DNA from: Pseudomonas sp. FeN3W | GTDB lineage: Bacteria; Pseudomonadota; Gammaproteobacteria; Pseudomonadales; Pseudomonadaceae | Direction: 5' to 3' | Assembly: GCA_030263805.2 (NCBI GenBank) | Contig: CP136010.1 | Coordinates: forward strand, 1,379,001 to 1,443,000 | Length of the DNA stretch: 64,000 nucleotides | Part shown: in pieces, positions 40,161 through 50,976 of the stretch | Numbering within the stretch: the stretch's first letter is position 1 | Layout: each line of letters opens with the position of its first letter | The notes under the pieces: generated by a model | Databases searched by the model: none | What the model was told of the DNA's origin: nothing | What the model saw: the letters and a program-made list of their open reading frames with translations, nothing else | Translations under genes and position numbers: made by a program

Positions 40161-41465
40161 TTATGGCTTTGGCCATTTCCGGTGATCGTCATCGATGACG
40201 AACGAGTGCGCATGCGCATTGCCGTTGGCCACGTGCGGGTGGTCTTCCGGCAGGTCATCGTGATTGTGCGCTACCACGTCTTCCTCATACTCCGGGCGCC
40301 AGATCCGCTTGCTCACCAGCCAGGCTACGGCGGCAACCAGACTCAGTCCGATGAACGAAGCCGTCAGGCTGACGCTTGCCCCCAACCATCCCGCGAGCGG
40401 GTAGGTGATCAGCCAGCAGGCGTGTGAAAGGGCGAACTGGGCGGCGAACAGCGCAGGTCGATCCTGGGCTGAGGACGAGCGCCGCAGAATGCGTCCGGAC
40501 GGTGTCTGTGCCAGGGAGTAGCCGGCACCCAACACCAGCCACAACAGGATCAGCGCCGGGTAACTGGAGACGAAGGTACCCAGGATCAAACCGGCTACCA
40601 GCACGGCACCGCCGGCCAGCATCGCCTTGCGATCGTCCAGTCGTTCCAGCAGCTTGGGCAGCATCAGGGCGACCACCATCGAGCCACCGCCGAAGGCCAT
40701 CAAGGCCATGGCGGTAGAGCTCTGGGGCAGCGCGAACTTGGATTGCACCAGTACCACGGTGTTGACGATGACCATGGCGCTGGCGGCTGCGATCGTCAGG
40801 TTCAGTGCAAGAAGGCCACGCAGCCGCGGGGTGCGCAGGAAAATCCGCATGCCCTTGGTGGTGCGTTCATAGATGCTGCGTTTGGGTCCTCGTGCCGCCA
40901 GGGGCAGCACCACGGTACCGACCATCGCGGCGGACACCAGGAAGCCCACCACCGTGCCCGCGAACAGGCTGTGGAAGCTGACCACCGTAAGCAACAGCGC
41001 GGCCAGCATCGGACTGATCACGCTTTCCAGGTCATAGGCCAGGCGCGAAAGGGAAAGCGCCCGGGTGTACTCGCGCTCATCCGGCAGGATGTCAGGGATG
41101 GTGGCCTGGAAGGTTGGCGTAAACGCCGCAGAGGCCGACTGCAGCACGAAAATCAGCACGTACACCTGCCAGATCTCGGTGACGAAGGGCAGCATCAGCG
41201 CGACCGCTGCCCTGACCAGATCGAGGGTGACCAGCATCGCCTTGCGCGGCAGATGCTCGGCGAACGCGGCGGCAACCGGTGCAACGCCGATGTAAGCCGC
41301 CATCTTGATGGCGAGCGCGGTACCCAATACAGCTCCCGCCTGGGCGCCGGCCAGGTCGAATGCCAGAAGCCCGAGGGCAACCGTCGCCAGACCAGTGCCC
41401 ACCAGGGCGATCACCTGGGCCAGAAAGAGGTGTCGATAAGTACGATTTTTTAGAACGGATAGCAT
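40161..41465 (-). CDS. MFS exporter with His-rich tail, NreB-like
   Basis: A 434-residue major facilitator protein with about 12 hydrophobic segments (for example FLAQVIALVGTGLATVALGL at the start). The C-terminal cytoplasmic tail after about residue 395 is rich in His and acid residues (VVAHNHDDLPEDHPHVANGN then AHAHSFVIDDDHRK). NreB, a nickel exporter, has such a tail, and the RcnR/CsoR-type operator just upstream supports Ni/Co export. GGAGGT stands five bases before ATG 41463-41465. Metal is inferred. Confidence 0.8.
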   Translation of the reverse strand: MLSVLKNRTYRHLFLAQVIALVGTGLATVALGLLAFDLAGAQAGAVLGTALAIKMAAYIGVAPVAAAFAEHLPRKAMLVTLDLVRAAVALMLPFVTEIWQVYVLIFVLQSASAAFTPTFQATIPDILPDEREYTRALSLSRLAYDLESVISPMLAALLLTVVSFHSLFAGTVVGFLVSAAMVGTVVLPLAARGPKRSIYERTTKGMRIFLRTPRLRGLLALNLTIAAASAMVIVNTVVLVQSKFALPQSSTAMALMAFGGGSMVVALMLPKLLERLDDRKAMLAGGAVLVAGLILGTFVSSYPALILLWLVLGAGYSLAQTPSGRILRRSSSAQDRPALFAAQFALSHACWLITYPLAGWLGASVSLTASFIGLSLVAAVAWLVSKRIWRPEYEEDVVAHNHDDLPEDHPHVANGNAHAHSFVIDDDHRKWPKP

Positions 41466-41504
41466 GCGCTACCTCCGGGTAGTGCGGGTGATTCATGTTC
41501 TAGC

Positions 41505-41524
41505 GTATCCCCCCTGGGGGATAC
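41505..41524. promoter_or_regulatory. RcnR/CsoR-type G/C-tract operator 2
   Basis: GTATCCCCCCTGGGGGATAC is a near-perfect palindrome with a C-tract and G-tract, the shape recognised by RcnR/CsoR repressors. It lies 40 bases upstream of the MFS exporter. It matches operator 1 in its core. Confidence 0.82.
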
Positions 41525-41586
41525 GGTCAACGTGAGTGAATCGAACCCTCATCCCGGCAGTGCATTTTCCTGAGAACAGAGCTAAA

Positions 41587-41621
41587 GTAGAGATTCATAC
41601 ATTTTATGTTTGATTCTCTAC
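41587..41621 (+). promoter_or_regulatory. dyad upstream of chrB
   Basis: GTAGAGA at 41587-41593 and TCTCTAC at 41615-41621 form a perfect 7-bp inverted repeat with an AT-rich centre (TTCATACATTTTATG region). The chrB ATG follows directly, with no ribosome site visible. It could be the ChrB binding site. Confidence 0.6.
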
Positions 41622-42562
41622 ATGAAAAATTGGCTTCTTCTTGTGTTGGCACTCCCCACGGCCAACGCGACCGAACGTATGCGTGCCTGGCGGGCGTTGA
41701 AGGCTTGCGGCGCTGCCGTGCTGCGCGACGGTGTGTACCTGTTGCCTGAGCAGGACGCGGGCCGCGAGGCGTTCGAGTCCGTGGAGCGCGATGTGACGGT
41801 CAGCGGCGGCACTGCGTTTCTGCTGGCATTCCCGGACGAAGAAACTCGCTTCGCCGGCCTGTTCGACCGGAGTGAGGAGTACAGCAAGCTGCGCGACGAA
41901 GTCGCCGCGTGCAGGGAGGGACTGCTTCCCGAGAACGCCCTGCAGGTCGCTCGCCAGGTCAGAAAACTGCGCAAGAGCTTCGCCCAGTTGGCCCTGATCG
42001 ACTTCTTCCCCGGCGTTGCGAAGCAGCAGACGGAGACCGCGCTGGAAGCGCTGGAGACGGCAATCAGCCGTGCCCTCTCACCTGATGAACCGCACATTCA
42101 GGATCATCCCGTCACGCTGCTGGACCACAGTCATTACCAGGGGCGTCGCTGGGCAACCCGTCGACGTCCCTGGGTCGACCGGCTGGCCTGTGCCTGGCTC
42201 ATCCAGCGCTTCATCGACAGCGGCGCGGAAATCCTCTGGCTGGAATCCCCAGCGACTGCCCCGCCGATGCACTGGGCTTTGACTTCGATGGCGCCGCGTT
42301 CAGCCATGTCGGGCACCGCGTCACCTTCGAAACCCTGATCGACAGCTTCGTGCTGCAGGCTCCAGGCCTTTCACGCATCGCCGCGCTGGTTCACTACCTC
42401 GATGTCGGTGGCAGCCAGCCTGCGGAAGCGTCCGGCATCGAGCGTGTCCTGGCGGGCCTGCGCGAGAGCATTACCGATGACAACCAACTGATGGCAGCGG
42501 CAAACGGCATCTTCGACGGGCTGCTGGCGGCCTTTGCCAACGAGGAAAACGGTCATGGCTGA
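41622..42562 (+). pseudogene. chrB: chrB, chromate-sensing regulator, one frameshift
   Basis: ChrB is the chromate-responsive regulator of chrA. The N-terminal part is clear: MKNWLLLVLALPTANATERM. The C-terminal ChrB domain begins YQGRRWATRRRPWVDRLACA. Near 42253 the frame changes: GAATCCCCAGCGACTG lacks one C relative to the expected SPADCPADALGFDFDG. The correct frame then continues from 42254 to the stop at 42560-42562 (ALVHYLDVGGSQPAEASGIE). Either one base is missing from the sequence or the gene is inactive. Its end overlaps chrA by eight bases. Confidence 0.8.
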
Positions 42563-43920
42563 AACGACGACGCTGGCCACGGGCGAAGCCCCCCTCAAGC
42601 CAGCGACCCCGGTGGGCTTGTTCGAAGCGTTGCTGTTCTGGCTGAAGATCGGCTTCATCAGCTTTGGCGGGCCGGCAGGACAGATCTCCATCCTCCACCA
42701 GGAGTTGGTGGAGCGTCGCCGCTGGATCAGCGAGAAGCGCTTTCTGCATGCCCTGAACTACTGCATGTTGCTGCCCGGGCCCGAGGCCCAGCAGCTCGCG
42801 ACCTACATCGGTTGGTTGATGCACCGGACCTGGGGCGGGGTGATTGCTGGCGGGCTGTTCGTGCTGCCGTCGCTGTTCATCCTGATCGGGCTGTCGTGGG
42901 TCTATATCGAGTTCGGCAACGTTCCGGTGGTTGCCGGGATCTTCTATGGCATCAAGCCGGCGGTCACCGCGATCGTCGTTCATGCGGCGCACCGCATCGG
43001 TTCCCGGGCATTGAAGAATGGCTGGCTATGGGCGATCGCCGCAGCATCCTTCGTCGCCATTTTTGCCCTGAACGTCCCGTTCCCGCTGATCGTTCTGGCC
43101 GCTGCCGTGCTGGGCTACATCGGCGGAAAAGTGCTGCCGGACAAGTTCGTGACCGCTGGCAAGCATGGCTCCGGAAGGCCAGTTACGGGCCTGCGCTGAT
43201 CGATGACGATACACCGCCACCCGCGCATGCCCGTTTCCGCTGGAGCTATCTGCTCAAGCTGATCCTGATCGGTGCGGCGCTATGGATGCTCCCCATGGGG
43301 TTGCTGACCGTCATCTTCGGCTGGCAAGGCACTCTGACCCAGATGGGGTGGTTCTTCACCAAGGCTGCGTTGCTCACCTTCGGCGGTGCCTACGCGGTGT
43401 TGCCCTATGTCTACCAAGGTGCGGTCGGTCACTACGGCTGGCTGTCGCCCACGCAGATGATCGACGGCCTGGCCCTGGGGAAACAACGCCGGGGCCGTTG
43501 ATCATGGTGGTGACTTTCGTCGGCTTCATTGGCAGCTACATCCACCCGATGTTCGGCACCGACCATCCGTTCCTGGCGGGCGCGGTGGCGGCTGTGCTGG
43601 TCACCTGGTTCACCTTCCTGCCCTCGTTCCTGTTCATCCTTGCCGGCGGTCCGCTGGTGGAGTCGACGCACAACGAACTGAAGTTCACAGCGCCGCTGAC
43701 CGGGATCACCGCCGCCGTGGTAGGTGTGATCCTGAATCTGGCGTTGTTCTTCGGTTACCACGTGCTCTGGCCCAACGGCTTTGGGGGAGGATTCGAGTGG
43801 GCCTCCGCACTTATCGCCGCGGCCGCCGCGATCGCCCTGTTCTACTTCAAGCGCGGTGTGATCCAGGTGCTGGTGATGAGTGCACTGGCGGGGCTGGCGG
43901 TCCAGCTGTCGATGCGTTGA
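42555..43920 (+). pseudogene. chrA: chrA, chromate exporter, two frameshifts
   Basis: A CHR-family chromate transporter of the two-domain type. The N-terminal half begins MAETTT and has FLKIGFISFGGPAGQISILH-type sequence (FISFGGPAGQI) and NYCMLLPGPEAQQLATYIG. Near 43175 one A is missing (GGAAGGCC for GGAAAGGCC), and near 43478 one G is missing (GGGG for GGGGG in the LALGETTPGP motif). Corrected, the C-terminal half (LTFGGAYAVLPYVYQGAVG, then PLIMVVTFVGFIGSY) runs to the stop at 43918-43920. As written it would give only an N-terminal product. Confidence 0.82.
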
Positions 43921-44018
43921 GGAGGATGCCGTTTGAGGGTGATCCGGGGCAGGCGGTCAAGCGCCTGCCTCAAGATCGAGGGGGAAGGAGGAAGTAGAGA
44001 AACAGCACATCCATGAGC

Positions 44019-44225
44019 CTAGGATGGGCTTTTAGCGTTTTCCTTTTCTTTGGTCTCTGCCGGTTTGGCTTTGTCTGCGGTGTCTTTTTCACCCCAGAGG
44101 CGTTTCTGGTCCTCGCGGAATTTCTTGTTGAATTCGATCGAGCGGTCGTAGCCATCTTCGGCAAATACCGGTGTCGTCACACCAACAGCCAGTACACCGA
44201 TGAGAAGCGCTTGGGTCAGTCGCAT
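44019..44225 (-). CDS. small exported protein near the two-component system
   Basis: A 68-residue protein with a signal peptide (RLTQALLIGVLAVGVTTPVF, cleavage after FAE-region) and a charged mature part (YDRSIEFNKKFREDQKRLWG and Lys/Glu-rich end). I choose ATG 44223-44225, preceded by CTGGAG, over an upstream in-frame ATG. Small proteins of this kind often sit beside copper or heavy-metal sensor pairs, but I cannot name it. It is on the same strand as the sensor gene and lies downstream of it. Confidence 0.65.
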   Translation of the reverse strand: MRLTQALLIGVLAVGVTTPVFAEDGYDRSIEFNKKFREDQKRLWGEKDTADKAKPAETKEKENAKSPS

Positions 44226-44348
44226 TTTCAGAAACTCCAGGGGTTTGGATCTCAATGGATCGTGAGATTTTCGATACCCCTGAAGCTTAAGAAGCGTCTC
44301 TGACGACAACGTGAGGCGCGAATTACAATGTTGAAAGACGCCTTGGGC

Positions 44349-45741
44349 TCAGAGACGGTTCACCGGAAAACTCAGGTGGAACCAGGTAAAGCCCGAGCCC
44401 GTTATTTCTACCTTCGCCACGCCTTGGTGCAGGCTCATGATCGATCGCACGATGGCAAGCCCGAGGCCTGTGCCTCCCTCGCTGCGCGCACGCCCTTTGT
44501 CGACCCGATAGAAGCGTTCGAACAGATGAGGCAGGTGCTCTTCCGGAATACCTTGGCCTGGATTGCCTACGCTGAGCCTGATGTGCTCCTGCTCACGGTG
44601 AACCTTCACCACTACAGCCTGCCCTTGTGGGCAGTAGCGAATGGCGTTGGAGAGCAAATTGGACACTGCCCGTTGAATCATCAGGCGATTGCCTTGGATC
44701 ACATCGACACTGCCTGACACATCGAGCCGAACGCCGCTCTCTTCGGCACTCAGGCTGAACAAGTCACTGACCCTCTGCACCTCGTCGACCAGTGCCACCG
44801 TCTCGAATTGCACCAAGGCTGCAGGCTGGCTGACATGTGCCAGGAAAAGCATGTCGGCCACCATGCTTTTCATGCGATCCAGCTCCTCGGCGCAGGATTC
44901 CAGCACCTCACGGTACTCCTCCGAGCTGCGTGGTCGTGACAGGGCCACCTGCTCCGCCCATCAGGTTAGTGAGCGGAGCACGCAACTCGTGGGACAGGTC
45001 GTCCGAGAACTGCGATAGCTGCTGCACGCCACCGTCCAGGCGGTGCAGCATAAAGTTGATGCCGTCCGCGAGCTCCAGCAGTTCGATCGGCAAGCGGTCG
45101 GTAGGCAGCCGATGCTGCATGTTGTCGGTGGAGATCTTCGACGCGACTTTCAGAAAGCGCGTAAGCGGCAGCAAGCCCCGGCGTACCGTCCACCAGGCCA
45201 CGACCATGATCAGCGCCAGGATGAAGGGTGACGCCATCAGGGCCCAGCTCAGCATCGCCCGGAGCAATTCGGCATCGGAGGATTCATCCACGGTCATGTA
45301 CACACCGACCTGGGTACCGTCAGCCAGACGCATGAGCTGGGAAACGCTGAGCATGGGCATGCCCAGTTCGTTGTTCCACTCGTAGAACTCCACTTGATCG
45401 TTGGCAGGAAAGCTGGTGAGTTCGGTGGTTATCTTTTTCGAGCCGATGGTCAGCAGGGGGATTCGGCTGTTTGCCGTATCGAAAATGCTGACGAACAGGT
45501 TGTTGTGGCCCATCGCAAGGTCGACCAACTGGTGGGAGTCTGCGGTGACCTCGGACAGATCCGCGACGGTCGATAGGTTATGGGCCATGCCACCCATCTT
45601 GGTGATCAGGCTGCTTTGCGCCGTGCGCTCCAGCGCCTGGCCGAGCATCAGGTAGCCCACGATAGAGAGCAGCACCAGCAGTATCACGCTCATCAAGCCG
45701 ACTTTGAGTCCCAACCTGGCGGCCAGGCTGAAGCGCTTCAT
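44349..45741 (-). pseudogene. heavy-metal sensor histidine kinase (CusS/CzcS-like), frameshifted
   Basis: A sensor kinase of the heavy-metal family. The N-terminal part has a first membrane segment (GLMSVILLVLLSIVGYLML), a periplasmic sensor region, a second segment (PFILALIMVVAWWTV), HAMP, and the phospho-His box FSDDLSHELRAPLTNLMG. Just after this box, near 44952, the frame shifts and continues in another frame as VALSRPRSSEEYREVLESCA, NLLSNAIRYCPQG (N box) and GGTGLGLAIVRSIM (G box) to the stop at 44349. The start overlaps the response-regulator stop by four bases. A net change of one or two bases separates the two halves. Confidence 0.82.
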
Positions 45742-46412
45742 GAACGCTCCTCGATCACATAGCCCACACCGCGCAGGGTGTGGATAAGTTTGTTCTCGAA
45801 CGGATCGTCGATCTTGGCGCGCAGGCGCCGGATCGCCACGTCGATCACGTTGGTATCGCAGTCGAAGTTCATGTCCCAGACCAGGGAAATGATCTGCGAG
45901 CGGGTCAGGGCTTCCCCTGGGTGGCTCATGAGCAGGCGCAACAGGGCGAATTCCTTGGTAGTCAGCTCGACGCGCAGGTCACCCCGGAACGCGCGGTGGC
46001 GACCCGGATCCAGCTCAAGGTCTGCGACCCGCAAGGTCGGGTGGTCCACCACCTTGTCGCCACGCCGCTGCAGCGAGCGGATGCGGGCAAGCAGTTCCGG
46101 AAACTCGAACGGCTTCACTAGATAGTCGTCGGCGCCGCCGTCCAGGCCCTTCAGCTTGTCGTGCAGGCGGCCACGACCGGTCAGCATGATGATGCGAACC
46201 CGACTGGTCTTGCGGATCGTGTCGAGCACGTCCCAGCCGTCCACCTTGGGCAGGTTCACATCCAGGATGACCAGGCCGTAGGTGTTGTGCTGGAACAGGT
46301 GCAGCGCATCGACACCATTACTTGCCCGGTCAACGATATAGCCACTTTCGGTAAGCCCTTGCTGAAGATATTCGGCAGTTTTGGCTTCGTCTTCCACTAC
46401 TAGAACACGCAT
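45738..46412 (-). CDS. heavy-metal response regulator (CusR/CzcR/CopR type, OmpR family)
   Basis: A 224-residue OmpR-family regulator. The receiver domain has the acidic pair (VVEDEAKTAEYL), the phospho-acceptor Asp in LVILDVNLPKVDGWDVL (Asp about 51) and Lys in DYLVKPFEFPEL. The winged-helix DNA-binding domain (about 125-224) includes TTKEFALLRLLMSHPGEALT and VIDVAIRRLRAKIDDPFE. It is complete. It is divergent from the RND efflux genes and presumably activates them. Confidence 0.9.
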   Translation of the reverse strand: MRVLVVEDEAKTAEYLQQGLTESGYIVDRASNGVDALHLFQHNTYGLVILDVNLPKVDGWDVLDTIRKTSRVRIIMLTGRGRLHDKLKGLDGGADDYLVKPFEFPELLARIRSLQRRGDKVVDHPTLRVADLELDPGRHRAFRGDLRVELTTKEFALLRLLMSHPGEALTRSQIISLVWDMNFDCDTNVIDVAIRRLRAKIDDPFENKLIHTLRGVGYVIEERS

Positions 46413-46782
46413 TATTTGTTTATCTCAAATTAAAAAAGTATTCGGGTGTCAAATAAAAAAATATTCATTTATTTCTTGAAGTGTCATTGCCTCATGCACC
46501 GAACCAGCATGGTGATCATCGATGAATCAATCTTAAAACGAAAATCAGGAGGGAGGTGGAATCCTTCAAATTTGTAATTCAGCGGTAACGTTCCTGATAG
46601 TCACCCCCCTCTAGAATCGAACCTGTAGAGGAGTCTACGACAATCTCCTTCCATGCAAAGGGTGCAGCAGACGAGTGGGTTACTCATGTGTGTCCTGCGA
46701 CCGCGCTCGCCTTGCGATTTAAAAATCCTCAAAGACAGGTCTAAAGCATGCCCATGTCATGGCGCTTCACGGGGAACTTTCG
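46413..46782. promoter_or_regulatory. 370-base divergent control region of the RND operon
   Basis: There is no coding region here. The stretch is AT-rich near the regulator (AAATAAAAAAATATTCATTTATTT). It has a possible response-regulator site near 46575 (TTTGTAATTCAGCGGTAACG) and an inverted pair around CCTCTAGAATCGAACCTGTAGAGG at about 46608-46631. I cannot fix the promoter exactly. Confidence 0.4.
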
Positions 46783-47894
46783 ATGAATAACGAACATTAT
46801 CTGCGCAGTGTAAAGGGGCTCTCTTCGCCATCGCTTTTATTATTTCAGGGCCTGCCATGAGTGCTGAGAAGTTCTCTGTCGCCAATGAACAGATTCAAGC
46901 GCTGGGTATCAAGACGTCTGCTGTGCAAAGCATGAAACAGACGGTCAGCACGCGATATCCCGGCCAGGTTGTCGTGCCTCCGAAAGCGGAGCAGATCGTC
47001 AGTTCCCCACTTGAAGGTGTGGTGGTGCAACTGCTGGTGGGCGAGTACCAGGCCGTTCGCAAAGGCGAGCCGGTCGTGCGCCTGTCCAGTCCGGCGATGA
47101 GCCAGCTCCAGCTCCAGCTGTTGCAGGCATCTGCCCGCGCCACGCTGGCCCGGCAGGCCTACACCCGGGAACAGAAGCTGTTCGATGAGGGCATCATTCC
47201 GCAGCGTCGGGCGCAGGAAGCCCAGGCAACGCTGAAGGAAGCGGAAGCGACTCTGGTGCAGACCAAGGCCGAACTGGCCCTGGCGGGAATGACCCCGGCC
47301 ATGATCGAGCAGGTCATCCGCTCCGGGATTCCTTCCGACAGGATCACCCTCAGCGCCGTTCAGGACGGCATTGTCAGCAACATCTCGGTCCGGCCCGGCC
47401 AGCGGGTCGACGGTGCCACGTCGCTGCTGAACATCACCCAGGTCGATGCGCTGTGGCTGGACGTGCAGATTCCGGCCGCGGCCAGTATTGGCATTCAGCC
47501 GGGCGCGGGCGTAACGGTGGTCGACAAGGGCATTAATGGGCGTGTCATCAACCTGAGCCCGACCCTCTCGGCTACCAGCCAGTTCGTGGTGCTGCGCGCC
47601 GAAATCGAAAATGCCAACGGCGCCCTGCGTCCCGGCGAGCTCGTCACCGTGGAGATCCCGGTTCAGGCCGCTGGCAAATCCTGGGACATCCCTCTGTCTG
47701 CCGTCGCTCGCAACAAGACCGACTCCGTGGTGTTCGTCCGCACGCCCGACGGTTTTGAAGCCCGCCCGGTCAAGGTCGAAGTCAGCGCGGGGCAACTGGT
47801 CCGTGTCCAGGGCAACATCAGCGAACAGGACCAGGTTGCCGTCGCCGGCGTGATTGCGCTGAAAGGCGCCTGGCTTGAAGAGGACGGTGAGTGA
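46783..47894 (+). pseudogene. heavy-metal RND periplasmic adaptor (CzcB-like), one-base frameshift in signal peptide
   Basis: The mature protein reads well from 46857 (MSAEKFSVANEQIQALGIKT) through the lipoyl/barrel-sandwich part (EGVVVQLLVGEYQAVRKGEP) and the coiled-coil hairpin (about residues 75-145 of that frame) to the stop at 47892-47894. Its signal peptide (ALFAIAFIISGPAMSA) lies in the same frame but lacks a start; the start ATG 46783 (MNNEHYLRSVKG) is one base out of phase. Adding one G to the run GGGG at 46815-46818 joins them. So the gene is probably 46783-47894 with a missing G. It links the pump to the outer-membrane channel. Confidence 0.8.
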
Positions 47895-50800
47895 TGCTGA
47901 GCCGTCTTATCCAATTCTCTTTGTCCCAGCGCCTGTTCATGGTGCTGGCGACGCTGTTGCTGACCGGCGCGGGCTGGTATGCCTACCGTGGGCTGCCCAT
48001 CGATGCCTTCCCTGATGTGGCCAGCACCCAGGTCAAGGTGATCATGAAGGCACCGGGGATGACCCCGGAAGAAGTTGAAAGCCGGATTGCCGTGCCGATC
48101 GAAGTGGAAATGCTCGGTATTCCCAAGACCAAGATCCTGCGCTCGGTCACCAAGTACGGCCTGGTCGATGTCACCATCGATTTTCAGGATGGCACTGACA
48201 TCTACTGGGCGCGGCAACAGGTTTCCGAGCGTCTCGGCAACCTGAGCGACAGCCTGCCGGACGGCATCAGTGGCGGCATGGCGCCGATCACCACACCGCT
48301 GGGCGAGATGTTTATGTTCACGGTGGACGGTACAACCTTGTCTCTGGTCGAACGTCGCAGCCTGCTCGACTGGGCGATCCGGCCGGCGCCGCGTACCGTA
48401 CCTGGCGTGGCGGATGTGAACTCCCTCGGTGGCCAGGTCAGGACCTTCGAGGTACTGCCAGATCCCATCCGCATGGCTGCCAGCGGCGTGAGCCTTGAGC
48501 AGCTGACCAACGCGGTCAACACCAACAACCGTAACGACGGTGCCGGCCGACTGGGTGAAGGTGACGAAGTCCTGCTGGTACGCAGCGAGGGCAGCATCCG
48601 CACCCTGGATGACCTGCGGGCCGTTGTGGTCAATTCCAACAGCTCCAGCCCGGTGCGGGTTGGCGACCTGGCCGAGGTTCGCCTTGGCACCCTGACCCGC
48701 TACGGCGTGGTGACCCAGGATGGCAAGGGCGAGGCTGTGCAAGGCCTGGTGCTCGGCCTGGCTGGCGCCAACGCCCGCCAAGTGGTCGCCGGTGTGCAAC
48801 TGAAGCTCAAGGAACTGGAGGCCACACTACCGAAAGGCATCACCATCACCAGCTTCTACGATCGCTCGTCGCTGGTCGATAAAGCGGTAGGGGCTGTGTC
48901 CAAGGCGCTGATCGAGGCCACCGTGTTGGTCATCGTGTTGCTGGCCCTGTTCCTCGGCAACGTTCGCGCAGCGCTGACGGTTGCCCTGGTACTTCCGCTG
49001 GCGGCGTTGATCACCTTCATCCTGATGCGCTTCGTCGGCATGTCCGCCAACCTGATGAGTCTGGGAGGGCTGGCCATTGCCATCGGCATGTTGGTGGATG
49101 CCGCGGTGGTGGTGGTCGAGAACATCGTCCAGCGTCTGGCCACCGATCCTTCCGGTGGCAAGCTGCCGCGTCTGCACATCATCTACCGGGCGGTGCGCGA
49201 GGTCGCGGTACCGGTGACGTCCGGCATCCTGATCATCATCACGGTGTTCCTGCCGCTGCTCACCCTGCAGGACCTCGAAGGCAAGTTCTTCGTCCCGGTG
49301 GCGCTGACCATCGTCTTCGCTCTGGCGGGATCGTTGCTGCTGTCGCTGACCGTGATCCCCGTGCTGTCCTCCTACCTGCTGCGCGAGGTCAAGCACGAAG
49401 ACCCCTGGCTTGCCCGCAAGCTGCTGGGCATCTATGGCCCGGTGCTGGAGTGGGGGCTTGGCCGGCAGAAACTGATCGCGATCATCGCTGGCGCCATGTT
49501 GGTCGTCGCTGGCCTGGTCTACACCCAGGTGGGCAAGACCTTCATGCCGACCATGGATGAAGGCGACCTGATCGTGGGTATCGAGAAACTGCCATCGGTC
49601 AGCCTCGAACAGACGGCCGAGCTGGACAAGAAGATCCAGACCGCGCTGATGGCAGCGGTCCCGGAGATCCGGGGCATCGTGGCGCGGGCCGGTTCCGACG
49701 AGATCGGTCTTGATCCCATGGGCCTGAACCAGACCGATACCTACCTGCTGCTCAAGCCCATGAGCGAATGGCGGATGGACACCAAGGAAGAGCTGATGGA
49801 CGAGGTCCGCAAGGTGCTCGATCCAATGCCGGGTATCGGCTACAGCTTTACCCAGCCCATCGAGATGCGCGTCTCCGAGATGATCATCGGTGTGCGCGGC
49901 GACCTCGCCGTGAAGATCTATGGCCCTGACCTGGGCACCCTGAGCCAACTGGGCGGCAAGATCGAGTCGCTGCTCAAGACTGTGCAGGGCAACCAGGACG
50001 TCTACACCGTGCAGAACGACGGTGTGCAGTATCTGCGCGTGGAGATCGACCGGCTGCAGGCTGGCCGTTTCGGCCTGAGCGTCGAGGCCATCCAGGATGC
50101 ACTGCGCGTGCAGATCGAAGGCCAGCAGGCCGGCCTGGTGATCGAAGGCAACCAGCGCACGCCGATCCTCATTCGCTCGGACGAGTCGGTGCGCACGTCG
50201 CCGGCGGACTTCAACGCGGTGCGGATCACCACGCCGGATGGCCAGACCATTCCGCTGAGCAGCGTGGCGAGACTGGAGCGTGCCGATGGCCCGGTGAAGA
50301 TCGACCGGGAAATGGGCAGCCGCTACAGCGTGGTGATCGCCAACGTCAGCGGTCGTGACCTGGTCGGCTTCGTCGAGGAGGCCAAGGCGCTGGTGGCTCA
50401 GCAGGTGGAACTGCCCAACGGCTATCGCATCAGCTGGGGCGGCCAGTTCGAGAACCAGCAGCGTGCGGCTGCCCGGCTGTCCATCGTCGTTCCCGTGGCG
50501 CTTGGTCTGATCTTCGTCCTGCTGTTCTCGACCTTCGGCTCCGTGCGCCAGGCGTTGCTTATCCTCAGCAACATCCCCTTCGCCCTGGTGGGCGGCATCG
50601 TCGCGCTGTGGGTCACTGGCGAGTACCTCTCGGTGCCAGCGTCGGTGGGGTTCATCGCTTTGTTGGGTATCGCGGTGCTCAACGGCATCGTGCTGGTCAG
50701 TTACTTCAACCAGTTGCATGGCGAAGGCCTGCCACTGCGGGAAGTGGTGCTCCAGGGTGCCCGTCGCCGGTTACGCCCGGTACTGATGACCGCCTCGATC

Positions 50801-50976
50801 ACCGCCTTCGGTCTGGTCCCACTGTTGTTCGCTACCGGGCCCGGCTCCGAGATCCAGCGGCCGTTGGCCATCGTGGTGATCGGCGGTTTGATCACCGTCA
50901 CCGCGCTCACCCTCATGTTGCTCCCGATTCTCATCTGCGATTCGCCCACGCGAAAAAGGAGGCCAAAGATGCCTGA
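47894..50976 (+). pseudogene. heavy-metal RND efflux pump (HME family), C-terminal frameshift
   Basis: A large inner-membrane proton-driven metal exporter of about 1,028 residues with the twelve-segment RND pattern. ATG 47894 overlaps the adaptor stop (TGATG). The TM4 motif reads LAIAIGMLVDAAVVVVEN: it keeps one Asp and the Glu but not the first Asp of the CzcA motif DFGxxxDGAxxxVEN, so the metal may differ from Zn/Cd/Co. Near 50931 one base seems missing, and the expected end RFAHAKKEAKDA then lies in another frame with stop at 50974-50976. As written the frame runs on into the DUF3240 gene to 51466. Confidence 0.83.
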
